NCBI RefSeq assembly: GCF_009664855.1
Contig: NZ_CP045928.1
Coordinates: forward strand, 2,313,926-2,350,037
DNA length: 36,112 nucleotides
From: Flavobacterium sp. SLB02
GTDB taxonomy: Bacteria > Bacteroidota > Bacteroidia > Flavobacteriales > Flavobacteriaceae
Direction: 5' to 3'
Every line of letters begins with the position of its first letter. Position 1 is the stretch's first letter. The translations under genes and the position numbers were made by a program. The notes below the pieces were generated by a model that ran no database searches, was not told the origin of the DNA, and saw only the letters and a program-made list of their open reading frames with translations. Positions 24,113-33,054 of this stretch are shown here, one piece after another.

Positions 24113-24163
24113 AATAATAAAAAACTTTTCTAATTGCGTCTGAAGTGCAGACGCAATTAGAAA
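24113..24163 (-). terminator. 16-bp perfect hairpin, terminator of the GH29 gene
   Basis: The arms 24127-24142 and 24148-24163 are perfectly complementary over 16 bp around a 5-nt loop (AAGTG). On the minus strand the stem is followed by a T-rich run (AAGTTTTTTATT), placing a terminator about 135 bp after the GH29 stop. On the plus strand, after the serine hydrolase gene, it lacks a T-run but could still act as a barrier between the convergent genes. Confidence 0.65.
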
Positions 24164-24298
24164 TATAATAAATAGAAAATGATTTATCATTTTCCTCATC
24201 CTTAAGTAAGCTTTAAGTCAAAATTACCCTTCTCAAGAAAATTGCAATCATTTTAGCTTTGCATTATATTCTTGCCATTAATTAAAATACAATTTTTA

Positions 24299-25945
24299 CT
24301 AAGATATAATTTCCAATGCATTTGCATAAGAAACTTCTGGTTTTTGATCTGGAAAATAGACTTCAAGAGTACTTGAATGCTGTTTGAATTTCAATTTTTG
24401 ACCAGTACTAACAAGTTTGATTTCCTTTATTGTAGCGGTATGGTAAGGCGATTGTTTTCCTAAACTTTTAATAATGGCAGTGCCACTTTCTGGCCAGGCC
24501 ATCACCGTTGCATAAAGTATCTTATCTTTTTGTGCAAAACGAATATCTTCTGAAGTATAAGGCTTTCCTTTTCCTTCGTTAAACCCCTGAGCAGTCAATG
24601 CCCCTGCACTCTCTTGCTGCGGGCCCTCTCCAAAAATTTTCCATGGTCGGGTACCATAAATACTTTTACTATTTAGTTTCATCCAAACCCCAACTTCATT
24701 AACAATTTGTCGTTCTAATTCGTCAATACTTCCATCTCCTCTTACAGGAATGTTCAACATTAGATTCCCGTTCTTGCTTACCACATCAATTAATGTATGA
24801 ATAACAGTTTTAGCCGTTTTATAACGTTTATCATTATAAACATCTCGATTATAATGCCATTCGCCAATGCAAGTATCCGTTTGCCATGGCAAGGGCTCTA
24901 TATTGTTACTTTGTCCTTTTTCAATATCCCAAACCATAGCTTTGCGCTGTTGTTTGTCCAAAATTTTACCCGTTACAACCGTTTGAACTGTTTTATTCTT
25001 TTCAAGGCTTTTATTGTATAAATGTGCCGCAATACGTAAACCTGCATCACTGATTGGCCAAAGAGGGAGCGCTGTATCATCAAAATAAACCAAATCAGGA
25101 TTGTATTTGTCAATTAAATCAATAGTTCTGTCGTGAAATTTTTCACAATAATCAGCTGTTGGTATTGAAGCCCCATCACCCCAGTCCCATTGACTATGTA
25201 CTGATGAATTACCTGACTCTTTCTCACTCAGGGGATGATTTTGCGCATACAATTCTTGCGGATCTAAACCTTCCCACCAAGTCCCTGCTCCATCTGCTTT
25301 TGTTAAAACACCATCATAAGGAACTCCTGTTAAGGTGCCTTTTTTATCAGCGCCCTTAGAAGTATCAAACCAATTCCAGGCATGGGCGGCGTGAACACTA
25401 ACGGCAAAAGGAAGTCCTGCTTTGCGGGTTGCTTTTTCCCAACCAGCTATAATATCTTTTTTAGGCCCCATTTTGGTGGAATTCCAATTGGGCTGATATT
25501 TACTATTGTAAAGATCTAAATTGTCATGATGATTGGCCATTGCCATAAAATATTTGGCTCCGGAATCTTTGTATAAATTTACCAGTTCGTCGGGATCCCA
25601 CTTATCAGCTTTCCAAACATTAATTACATCTTTAAAACCAAACTTAGAGGGATGTCCATATTTTTTCAAGTGTATCTTATACTGCCAGGAATCTTCCTGA
25701 TACATCCCACGAGCATACCAATCTCCAGCTTCTGGTTCGCATTGAGGGCCCCAGTGTGCCCACATTCCAAATTTAGCATCACGAAACCAATCTGGAACCT
25801 GGTATTTGCTTAAAGAATCCCAAGTAGGCTCAAAAACACCTTTGAAAGCGGGAGCGCTAAGGATATAGGAATGTCCCAATAAAGGAGATAAGTAAAGTCC
25901 TGTAAGGGCTGACATCCCTAATTTTAAAGCATCTCTTCTTTTCAT
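24299..25945 (-). CDS. GH29 alpha-L-fucosidase-like glycoside hydrolase
   Basis: A 548-residue protein. The N-terminus (MKRRDALKLGMSALTG) carries a twin-arginine-like export signal. The (beta/alpha)8 catalytic domain (about 40-420) shows GH29 motifs: KFGMWAHWGP (58-67), AKYFMAMANHHDNLDLYNSKY (130-150) and the nucleophile region PDLVYFDD (283-290) with D289 as the likely nucleophile. A C-terminal beta-sandwich (about 440-548) follows. It would release alpha-L-fucose or a related sugar from glycans in the periplasm. Divergent AraC and the GH78 gene downstream of that suggest a deoxysugar-containing glycan. The acid/base residue is not clear from sequence, so sub-type and exact linkage stay open. 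Confidence 0.87.
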   Translation of the reverse strand: MKRRDALKLGMSALTGLYLSPLLGHSYILSAPAFKGVFEPTWDSLSKYQVPDWFRDAKFGMWAHWGPQCEPEAGDWYARGMYQEDSWQYKIHLKKYGHPSKFGFKDVINVWKADKWDPDELVNLYKDSGAKYFMAMANHHDNLDLYNSKYQPNWNSTKMGPKKDIIAGWEKATRKAGLPFAVSVHAAHAWNWFDTSKGADKKGTLTGVPYDGVLTKADGAGTWWEGLDPQELYAQNHPLSEKESGNSSVHSQWDWGDGASIPTADYCEKFHDRTIDLIDKYNPDLVYFDDTALPLWPISDAGLRIAAHLYNKSLEKNKTVQTVVTGKILDKQQRKAMVWDIEKGQSNNIEPLPWQTDTCIGEWHYNRDVYNDKRYKTAKTVIHTLIDVVSKNGNLMLNIPVRGDGSIDELERQIVNEVGVWMKLNSKSIYGTRPWKIFGEGPQQESAGALTAQGFNEGKGKPYTSEDIRFAQKDKILYATVMAWPESGTAIIKSLGKQSPYHTATIKEIKLVSTGQKLKFKQHSSTLEVYFPDQKPEVSYANALEIIS

Positions 25946-26125
25946 AATTTGAATACTAATTTATACATTTCCGATTTTATCAGTTTATTTAAGTCCCTAT
26001 TTATATTAAATAGAGCCTCCAAGTTTTTTTATTACAGCTATTTTATATCAGGATTTGATTATAAGTTTTTAATGGTCTATTTTTAATAGCTAAATACAAA
26101 TGTAAAATATACACATTTTAAATTG

Positions 26126-26167
26126 ATTATTCAAAAACGATTTTTTATTATTCAAAAACGATCTTTT
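26126..26167. promoter_or_regulatory. 21-bp tandem direct repeat, probable AraC binding site
   Basis: Two adjoining copies (26126-26146 and 26147-26167) share ATTATTCAAAAACGAT plus a following T4 tract, with one mismatch in 21 bases. A 21-bp period equals two helical turns, as in the half-sites of AraC-family operators. It ends 21 bp before the AraC ATG and lies between the divergent AraC and GH29 genes. Confidence 0.6.
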
Positions 26168-26188
26168 TATCTTAATTTTAATAGTACT

Positions 26189-27070
26189 ATGTCAAAAAGC
26201 ATTTTTAAACACTCCTTTACCTTATTAAACATTGATTATGTAAAACTTAACAAAAAGTGGAATTTTAATAATGTAATTAGCCCTTACTACCGACTATACT
26301 ACATTGATGAAGGAATGGGATCGATCTCTCATAGTTCCGATAAGTTAATTTTAGAACCTGGTTACTTGTATCTTATTCCAAGTTTTACCATTTGCAATTT
26401 GAATTGTGAGGACTATTTGAGTCAATATTTTATTCAGTTTTTTGAGGAATCTCCCGATGGAATTTCTTTGTTTAATCACAATAGGAATGTAATGAAATTG
26501 CCCGCGACCCAAACTGATATTGTCCTTATCAAACAAATGCTGCGAGAAAATCCCAGAAGAGGAATTAACAGATCTGACAATCCAAAGGTGTATGAAAAAG
26601 AAGTTCATTACAAAGAATACCAATCCCTTAACAATCAACTCAAACCGCACCTCATCTTTGAAAATCAAGGGATACTTCTTTTATTGATTTCCAGATTTCT
26701 GAATACTGAAAAATTCAATCAAAACACGCCTCAAAACACGCCTTCAAAAATTTTGGACACCATGAGTTATATCCAACTTCATTTAGGTGAGAATTTAACT
26801 GTGGTAGATTTAGCCAAAAGAGTAAATCAAAACAAGGATTATTTTTCGAAACAATTTCTGCTTCATAACGGACAGAGGCCTTTAAATTATATTCATGAAA
26901 AAAAAATAGAAAGGGCGCAATATCTCATTGCCACAACAAATAAGAGTCTTCTTGAAATAGCCTTAGATACCGGTTTCTCGAACTTACCTCATTTTTCAAA
27001 AATATTCAGGCGAATAGTGAGTATTACTCCTGGAAAATACCGCCAAGAGAACAATAAAATTTCCATGTAA
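26189..27070 (+). CDS. AraC-family regulator, divergent from GH29
   Basis: The ATG at 26189 gives 293 residues; the frame extends upstream to a TTG at 26123, but that extension just translates the tandem repeat. The N-terminal AraC_binding-type cupin (about 20-110) begins with YYRLYYIDEGMGSISH and LEPGYLYLIPS, typical of sugar-sensing AraC proteins. The C-terminal DNA-binding domain (about 190-290) has both helix-turn-helix units (LTVVDLAKRVNQNKDYFSKQF; LLEIALDTGFSNLPHFSKIF) and the closing ITPGKYR motif. It is the likely local activator of the GH29 and perhaps GH78 genes, responding to a mono- or oligosaccharide. Confidence 0.9.
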   Translation: MSKSIFKHSFTLLNIDYVKLNKKWNFNNVISPYYRLYYIDEGMGSISHSSDKLILEPGYLYLIPSFTICNLNCEDYLSQYFIQFFEESPDGISLFNHNRNVMKLPATQTDIVLIKQMLRENPRRGINRSDNPKVYEKEVHYKEYQSLNNQLKPHLIFENQGILLLLISRFLNTEKFNQNTPQNTPSKILDTMSYIQLHLGENLTVVDLAKRVNQNKDYFSKQFLLHNGQRPLNYIHEKKIERAQYLIATTNKSLLEIALDTGFSNLPHFSKIFRRIVSITPGKYRQENNKISM

Positions 27071-27139
27071 TCCTATTCGGATTTACAAAACAATTCTTGA
27101 ACATTTCTAAACCATTAAAAAACGAAGCTCTTTCTTTTT

Positions 27140-30100
27140 TTAATTCTTTACCGTAAATTGAAAAATCCCCGATTCCAAGCCAAATATTAATTTATCGTCT
27201 TTTTGTCCCAAATAAGTCACTCCTTTGGCCTTCTTAATTTTATTGCCTGATTCTGTTACCTTTTCAATGTTTTTTCCTTTTAAAAATAAGGTTGCCGAAG
27301 TATTGGCAGGAACTTCAAAGGTATATACTGTTTGATAAGCGTCTGTTTTCCATTCACTATAAATTTTACCATACATCGAATTGTAATATCCTTTTGCATA
27401 AGTCATTGCTCCATCAGGATCTGCAACTGGCTGAAGAATAAACTTTTTAAATCCGGGTTCATCTCGTTCAATTCCCAAAGAGTAATTAATCATCCAGGCA
27501 CCCACGGCTCCAAAAGAATAATGATTGAAGGAGTTCATATTATTATTACCGCCAAATCCATTCTCAAGGGTATAAGAGTTAAGTCTCTCCCATATAGTTG
27601 TTGCACCATTCTCAACAGAATACAGCCAGGAAGGATAACTCTTTTGTTGTAAAAGGCGATATGCCTGCTGGTCTTTTCCATATAATGACAAAGCATTACT
27701 TATAGAAGCAGTGCCAATAAAACCAGTCATCAATGAATATTCAGGTCGTAAAACCCCAAGATCATCTTCATTTTTTCTTTCCACTGTTGCTACCAGGTTA
27801 TCCAGAGCCATCTGCTGATACTGTTTTTCAAATACACCAAAAGCCAAAGGAATAGCATAAGAAGCCTGTGAGTCACTGTAGGCTCCTTTTTTCATTTTCT
27901 TATTCTCAGGAATTGCCGGCCAGTCACTGTAACTATCAGCTCCGTTATGGATTGTTTTGGCATTCTGTGGATCGATATGAATTTCATTAAACAGTTTTTT
28001 ATGCTTTTGGTATTGAGAACTATAAAAGGTTTCGTCCTCTTTCTCATTAAGTATTTTGGCCACTTTAGACATAATTTCCAAATCATAAATATAATAGGCA
28101 TCCCAAATGAGACTATAATCCGTTTTACTATTCTCGGGGCTAAGCCAGTCTCCCAGCGGGCCTTCAATTATTGCTCCTGTATTGGGATCTTTTCTGGTAC
28201 TGAGAAAACTCATGTATTTTTTCATGGCCGGATAATGCTCTGAAAGCATTGCTATATCACCATACTGCTGATAAGATTCCCAAGGGACAGTAATTCCGGC
28301 ACTTCCCCACAGAATACCTCCAAAGGCACCCACCACAGGAGCTGTGTCGGTAAATCGGCCTTCGTGCTGAAGATCGCGCATGGCAAGCATATGACGTTTA
28401 AAAAATGGAGCCGCATTGGTGAGATAGGTTGCCGTACGTGAAAAAACGTTGATATCCCCACTCCATCCCATACGCTCATTCCTGGCTGGTGTATCAGTTG
28501 GAATATATAAAAAATTGCCTCTTGTAGACCAGACAATATTTTGCCACAATTTATTTACTGAAGGATTTGAGCTTTGATAATCAGAAGTCATAGTGTCTAC
28601 CGAGCTAATCACCAAGCCTTTAATTTTATTTAAAGGAACTGCTTTTTTGATTCCTGTTATTTCTAAAAATCGAAATCCGTGAAAAGTAAAACGAGGATCT
28701 AGTACATCCTGGTTTCCTTTACAAATATAAATATCACGAACCATAGCAGCGCGCAAATTCTCCAGCATGATCATTCCCTTATTATCCTTATATTGTTTTA
28801 GATTCGGATATTTTAGCTCTGCATATCGTACTGATATTGTATCTCCCTGTGAGGTATTTTCAAATTCAATTCTTGGAACCCCTACCATATTTTGTCCCAT
28901 ATCGTAGACAAAAACACCTGGTCTTACTTCTTCTACACTCAGAGGAGTTAAAGACTTTACAACTGATGCGCTAACACCAGGCATACCCATAATTTTCATT
29001 TGGCTAAAATCCAGATTATTATCTCCATTCTCATTATAAGTAGTCCCTTTTAATAAAACCGTTTCTGCCTGAGTCCATTTTGAATCATCAAAACCTTTTT
29101 TCGACCAGTTCAAAACAGCCGCTTCTTTATTGGCATCATAAACTTCACCCTGAAAAAAACTGCCGTATCTCACCGGGCCGTCATTGTAATATCTCCATTG
29201 CTTCGGATCACTTGTAATGACTTGCGTACTATTGTCTTGATAAGTAATAATTAGTTTCGCCAGTAGCGACTGCCTATCACCAAAATAATTCCAATTCTCG
29301 CCCCTATAGGTAATATTACCGCTCCACCAGCCTTCACTTAATACTGCTCCTATTGCATTTACCTCTGAGGTTATTTTATCTGTTACATCGTAAGTTTGAT
29401 AAAGTTGTGTTTTATTATATTGGGTCAGGCCCGGACTGAAATATTCATTGCCCATTTTCTCACCATTAAGGTATAGTTCATAAATGCCGCGAGCCGAAAC
29501 ATATAATCTTGCTTTTTTTACCTTTTTGTCTTTTATTTTAAATTCTGTACGAAGCATTCCGCTGGCATTTTTAGAAGGATCCGCTACTAATAACACATCC
29601 CCGCCTAAAGCATTTACAGCATATTTATTATCCTTAACTTTTAACTGTCCATTTTTTGAATCTATAAAACAATGAAATATACCATTGTAATTCTCAGATA
29701 AATTCTCAGCAAAAACACTATTTGAGGGTGATCTAAAATTCATGACCGCTACATTAGAAAAAAAAGCTTTTTGACCTTTCTCTAAAGCAAAACCAATATC
29801 TCCTACAACAGGAAAAGCTATATAGTCAGCTCCCCATCCCATCGGGTTTATATTTACTTCCTGCCCCACCTTATGCGCCTGATCGGTACCATCGATATAA
29901 AAATTAAGTACTCCAAATACTGATGTTAAAACAATTTCATGGCTGGCATATTTATTTTTCTCATTAATGATTCCTGATGGCACTTCAATAGAAATTATTG
30001 GCTTCAAATTAGAGTCTTCTCTGGTATAGCCAATACGATATACATTTAATGTAGCTGCTGAGTTTATTTTTGGATTTACATTTGAAATATCCAGCTCTAC

Positions 30101-30736
30101 TTTGATATAGCTTTGATCCTTTTTATTTGCTATGTTTTGCAAATTGAAATTTTCATACATCAAACGCTTGTCATTGGCTCCAAATACAAAACCAGCCTTA
30201 ACAGATTTAGATTTTTGATCCAACTCAACATTGTATTTCAATTTAAAAACTGACAAATATTGAGAGTAGAATACTAAATCATCTGCCGAACCCCCAATCC
30301 ATTGCGCATCGCGCCAGACACCGCTTTTTTGATCAGGATCCATTAACCCTGTTTCAAACCAGGATTCATTGCTTAGTACTTTATTATTTTGATTCCATAC
30401 CTTTAACTTCCATTTATAACGCGCTGCCGGCTGAAGTTTTTTGCCCTTATAAAAGATACTTAAAGAAGTACTGTTATCTACCTTGCCTGAATCCCAAAAG
30501 ACAACATCACTTTGGTCACTGACAATAATTTGATAGGCCTTTTGATAAAGGCCCCGGGTGTTTGCACTGCTTTTCATCTCCCAACTAAATGATGGTTTTT
30601 CTGAATCGATACCCAGGGGAGTTTGCTGATAATCTGTTTTTAAATTTCCAATACTTACTTGTCCGTAATTTGTAAAGATTCCAAAAAACAGAAAAACCAA
30701 AATGAATCTTATTTTGTTGATAGAATTTATTTGCAT
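27140..30736 (-). CDS. GH78 alpha-L-rhamnosidase, multidomain
   Basis: A 1198-residue exported enzyme (signal peptide 1-25). An Ig-like N-terminal domain (about 28-130) is followed by an extra beta-sandwich insertion (about 150-340, concanavalin-like), a rhamnosid_N carbohydrate-binding domain (about 385-555, with LYLNGEKMG), a Bac_rhamnosid sheet domain (about 575-690) and the alpha/alpha6 catalytic barrel (about 695-1080). Catalytic acidic candidates are in DTPARNERMGWSGD (near 745-758) and in GATTIWERLNSY (near 1055). The barrel also carries SFNHYSFGAVGAWM near 1080. The C-terminal domain (about 1090-1198) is beta-rich. It is longer than minimal GH78 enzymes because of the insertion. It removes terminal alpha-L-rhamnose from glycans or glycosides, probably in the periplasm. 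It converges with the AraC gene. Confidence 0.92.
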   Translation of the reverse strand: MQINSINKIRFILVFLFFGIFTNYGQVSIGNLKTDYQQTPLGIDSEKPSFSWEMKSSANTRGLYQKAYQIIVSDQSDVVFWDSGKVDNSTSLSIFYKGKKLQPAARYKWKLKVWNQNNKVLSNESWFETGLMDPDQKSGVWRDAQWIGGSADDLVFYSQYLSVFKLKYNVELDQKSKSVKAGFVFGANDKRLMYENFNLQNIANKKDQSYIKVELDISNVNPKINSAATLNVYRIGYTREDSNLKPIISIEVPSGIINEKNKYASHEIVLTSVFGVLNFYIDGTDQAHKVGQEVNINPMGWGADYIAFPVVGDIGFALEKGQKAFFSNVAVMNFRSPSNSVFAENLSENYNGIFHCFIDSKNGQLKVKDNKYAVNALGGDVLLVADPSKNASGMLRTEFKIKDKKVKKARLYVSARGIYELYLNGEKMGNEYFSPGLTQYNKTQLYQTYDVTDKITSEVNAIGAVLSEGWWSGNITYRGENWNYFGDRQSLLAKLIITYQDNSTQVITSDPKQWRYYNDGPVRYGSFFQGEVYDANKEAAVLNWSKKGFDDSKWTQAETVLLKGTTYNENGDNNLDFSQMKIMGMPGVSASVVKSLTPLSVEEVRPGVFVYDMGQNMVGVPRIEFENTSQGDTISVRYAELKYPNLKQYKDNKGMIMLENLRAAMVRDIYICKGNQDVLDPRFTFHGFRFLEITGIKKAVPLNKIKGLVISSVDTMTSDYQSSNPSVNKLWQNIVWSTRGNFLYIPTDTPARNERMGWSGDINVFSRTATYLTNAAPFFKRHMLAMRDLQHEGRFTDTAPVVGAFGGILWGSAGITVPWESYQQYGDIAMLSEHYPAMKKYMSFLSTRKDPNTGAIIEGPLGDWLSPENSKTDYSLIWDAYYIYDLEIMSKVAKILNEKEDETFYSSQYQKHKKLFNEIHIDPQNAKTIHNGADSYSDWPAIPENKKMKKGAYSDSQASYAIPLAFGVFEKQYQQMALDNLVATVERKNEDDLGVLRPEYSLMTGFIGTASISNALSLYGKDQQAYRLLQQKSYPSWLYSVENGATTIWERLNSYTLENGFGGNNNMNSFNHYSFGAVGAWMINYSLGIERDEPGFKKFILQPVADPDGAMTYAKGYYNSMYGKIYSEWKTDAYQTVYTFEVPANTSATLFLKGKNIEKVTESGNKIKKAKGVTYLGQKDDKLIFGLESGIFQFTVKN

Positions 30737-30764
30737 GTCATTAAAAAAATAAGTGTAGAATATA

Positions 30765-30772
30765 CAAATATA
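30765..30772 (-). promoter_or_regulatory. GH78 promoter -7 box
   Basis: TATATTTG on the minus strand, a full match to TAnnTTTG, lies 28 bp upstream of the GH78 start codon. A T-rich stretch, but no clean TTTG, occupies the -33 region. A transcript start near 30758 would give a leader of about 20 nt. Confidence 0.45.
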
Positions 30773-30954
30773 ATTTAATCATAAAAAAATCTGCTATTAT
30801 TTTTCATTAATTCAAACACTCCCAATACCCGCACATTCGCTAGAGTGTCATTACATAAACAATAATACCTGACATTTTGAGTTTTCAATGCTATGATAAT
30901 TTCATAGCAATAGCATTAAACATTACAACTAATTTTTGGTTATCAAATAGGAAT

Positions 30955-31173
30955 ATGAAAAAGTTTGAAATAAAAAAAACACAGCAAGAAAAATGGATCG
31001 TTTCACATAATGAAGTTCCAAAATTCACCTGTCTTTTTGAAGATAAAAAGTTTAATTACAGCAGAATAATCAAAGGACTTTCAGATCCAACAGGCGATCC
31101 GGCTGAAATTCAGGTATTACAAAAAATGGAAAAATGGCTAAAGCAATACCATAAAGACAAAATAAATGGATAG
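30955..31173 (+). CDS. small hypothetical protein (72 aa)
   Basis: The ATG at 30955 gives a hydrophilic, lysine-rich 72-residue protein without signal or membrane segment. The frame continues upstream to a TTG at 30877, but that extension has no coding character. Mixed charges, aromatic residues spread through the middle (W17, F26, C28, F31, F36, Y38) and the amphipathic C-terminal helix (EIQVLQKMEKWLKQYHK) look like a real small folded protein. I do not recognise a family. It stands alone between GH78 and the two-component genes, both on the other strand. Confidence 0.55.
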   Translation: MKKFEIKKTQQEKWIVSHNEVPKFTCLFEDKKFNYSRIIKGLSDPTGDPAEIQVLQKMEKWLKQYHKDKING

Positions 31174-31288
31174 TAATTGTCATTTTAAATAAGCCGTTTT
31201 TTTATTCTAAAGCTGAACAAAAGAGCATTACAATACTTTTTTTTTGATTCTTAATATTTAAAGAAAACAGCAAAATTACAGTCTGTTT

Positions 31289-32008
31289 TTATTGGTCATT
31301 TTTGCTTCTTGCTATAAAATTTCCTGTTATAAACTTGCTGTATATACTATCTTTCATACTGCGGGACATAGGGAGAACATGTGATCCTACTTCAAGACGG
31401 CTGCCTTCTACAGCTTGGATATGTTCAACATTCACAATGTAACATCTATGTATCTGAATAAACTTTTCTGACGGAAGACTCTCTGAGATCATTTTAAGTG
31501 TGCAGTAAACCATTTCTTTAGAAACAGCTGTATGAACCTGTACATAATTCTCCATACTTTCTATAAAAAGAATGTCTTTGAGCATCATTTTTTTTGTTTT
31601 CTTATTTACTTTTATAAAAATATAATCAGCCTTATTGTTTTTTTCTTCTTTTTCTATTGCAGCGTGCAGTTTATTGACCGATTTTAGAAAACGCTGATAA
31701 GAAACTGGTTTTAGCAGATAATCAAATACATTGAGTTCATATCCTTTTAAGGCATATTGCTCATAAGCAGATACAATAATGATCTTGGGCAGATTTTCCA
31801 TAGAGGCCAGAAATTCCATTCCTGTAAGTCCCGGCATTTCAACATCCAGAAAGATAACATCAACAGTATCTTTTTTAAGCAGATTATTGAGTTCAATTGC
31901 ATTTTCACATTCTCCTGTAAGACAAAGAAAATCTGTTTTCTCTATATATCCTTTAATCCCCTTTCGTGCTAGGGGTTCGTCATCTGTAATAATACATTTT
32001 ATCTCCAT
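31289..32008 (-). CDS. LytTR-family response regulator
   Basis: A 239-residue response regulator. The receiver domain (1-115) has acidic pocket D9/D10, phospho-acceptor D55 (VIFLDVEMPG), the conserved Ser/Thr position S80 and K100 (YLLKPVSY). The LytTR DNA-binding domain (about 135-230) follows, with IKVNKKTKKMMLKDILFIESMENYVQVHT and the IHRCYIVNVEHI core. LytTR proteins bind pairs of short direct repeats about 21-22 bp apart, and such a pair lies before the receptor gene at the head of this operon. It starts 1 bp after the kinase stop, so the two are co-translated partners. Confidence 0.93.
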   Translation of the reverse strand: MEIKCIITDDEPLARKGIKGYIEKTDFLCLTGECENAIELNNLLKKDTVDVIFLDVEMPGLTGMEFLASMENLPKIIIVSAYEQYALKGYELNVFDYLLKPVSYQRFLKSVNKLHAAIEKEEKNNKADYIFIKVNKKTKKMMLKDILFIESMENYVQVHTAVSKEMVYCTLKMISESLPSEKFIQIHRCYIVNVEHIQAVEGSRLEVGSHVLPMSRSMKDSIYSKFITGNFIARSKNDQ

Positions 32009-32009
32009 A

Positions 32010-33044
32010 CTATTTTATTTGTAAAATGAGTGTGACCTCAAAGAAGTCATTCTCTTTTTTTGTCAATAATTGATGCTTTTCCGGATAAAGCAGTTCTAGT
32101 CTGCGTTTGAGATTACTAAGTCCTATACCGCTGTCTTTAATCACTGAAGATACTGGCGTATCTGAAACTGAATTTTTCAATATAAAGTGAATTTTGTTTT
32201 CTACTAGTTTCACGACAAGATCTATCTCATATGATCCTGATACGTATTTGAATGCATTTTCCAATAATGGCTGAAATAGCAATGGCTCTATAGGTTGTTG
32301 CTGTAAAATAGCATCTATAGTAAGATTTACAGCTAACTTATCTGTTTTTCTCAATTGCTGAAAGGCAATATAGGAACGTAAATACGCTATTTCTTTGTGA
32401 AATGGCACTTCCTGGTTTACATCATAAAGCTGATAACGCAAGAGTCCTGATAAATGCTCAATGCTCTTCTTTGCTTCTTCATTCCAGTCATCTACCTGAA
32501 AATAAATAGTATTTAGAGCATTAAAAAGAAAGTGCGGATGATATTGGGATTTTAGCAAATCAAGTTCTGCTTGGTTTTTTTCTGCTTTTAATTTTTCTAA
32601 TGCCAGCATTTTTTTTTGTACATTTTTATCTCTTACACGGTTATGTATAAATGTATAAAAAATGAGCAATAACGGTATATAGACCACATTAATGAGCATA
32701 TAATCGATCCAACCTGCCCCCATAAATAAAAAACCAGCGCTCTGTCCTGTAATGAGTATGAGGTTTAGGGAAATAAGAAGCTGTGCAAGAACCAATATAT
32801 AGTCCCTTCCCATTTTACTAAATTCTACTGTCCTGCAAAGTTGGCCATGCCATACAACATTGCTTACATAACATAGCAGTATAGAAAGTAGTAAGGCAAC
32901 CAAATGAAGCTTAATATCCCCTTCCCAAAAAATACCATGGTGTGTAAGATCTGTAATTGCCCTAAGTACATTATACATTAGAATTCCCCAAAGTGCGGGG
33001 TAGATCCATTCAATTGTTATTTTTTTATTGCTAATCATTTTCAC
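32010..33044 (-). CDS. LytS-type sensor histidine kinase
   Basis: A 344-residue membrane kinase. Four hydrophobic segments span about residues 12-32, 45-64, 83-104 and 115-135, with almost no extracytoplasmic sensor domain. A short coiled coil (about 137-165) leads to the His_kinase domain with the phospho-acceptor in QYHPHFLFNALNTI (H171). The N-box is PLLFQPLLENAFKY (about 257-270) and the G-box GIGLSNLKRRLELLY (about 308-322). Like others of the LytS class it probably senses membrane or partner-protein state; the receptor encoded just upstream (10-bp gap) is the obvious candidate partner. It phosphorylates the LytTR regulator encoded next. Confidence 0.92.
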   Translation of the reverse strand: MKMISNKKITIEWIYPALWGILMYNVLRAITDLTHHGIFWEGDIKLHLVALLLSILLCYVSNVVWHGQLCRTVEFSKMGRDYILVLAQLLISLNLILITGQSAGFLFMGAGWIDYMLINVVYIPLLLIFYTFIHNRVRDKNVQKKMLALEKLKAEKNQAELDLLKSQYHPHFLFNALNTIYFQVDDWNEEAKKSIEHLSGLLRYQLYDVNQEVPFHKEIAYLRSYIAFQQLRKTDKLAVNLTIDAILQQQPIEPLLFQPLLENAFKYVSGSYEIDLVVKLVENKIHFILKNSVSDTPVSSVIKDSGIGLSNLKRRLELLYPEKHQLLTKKENDFFEVTLILQIK

Positions 33045-33054
33045 GGGTTCTAAT

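Noticed and set aside
26123..26188. TTG-started extension of the second AraC gene
   Set aside because: The extension is a translation of the tandem DNA repeat and adds no domain; the ATG at 26189 fits the family start.
30877..30954. TTG-started extension of the 72-residue protein
   Set aside because: No coding character and a low-complexity AT-rich sequence; the ATG at 30955 begins the hydrophilic domain directly.
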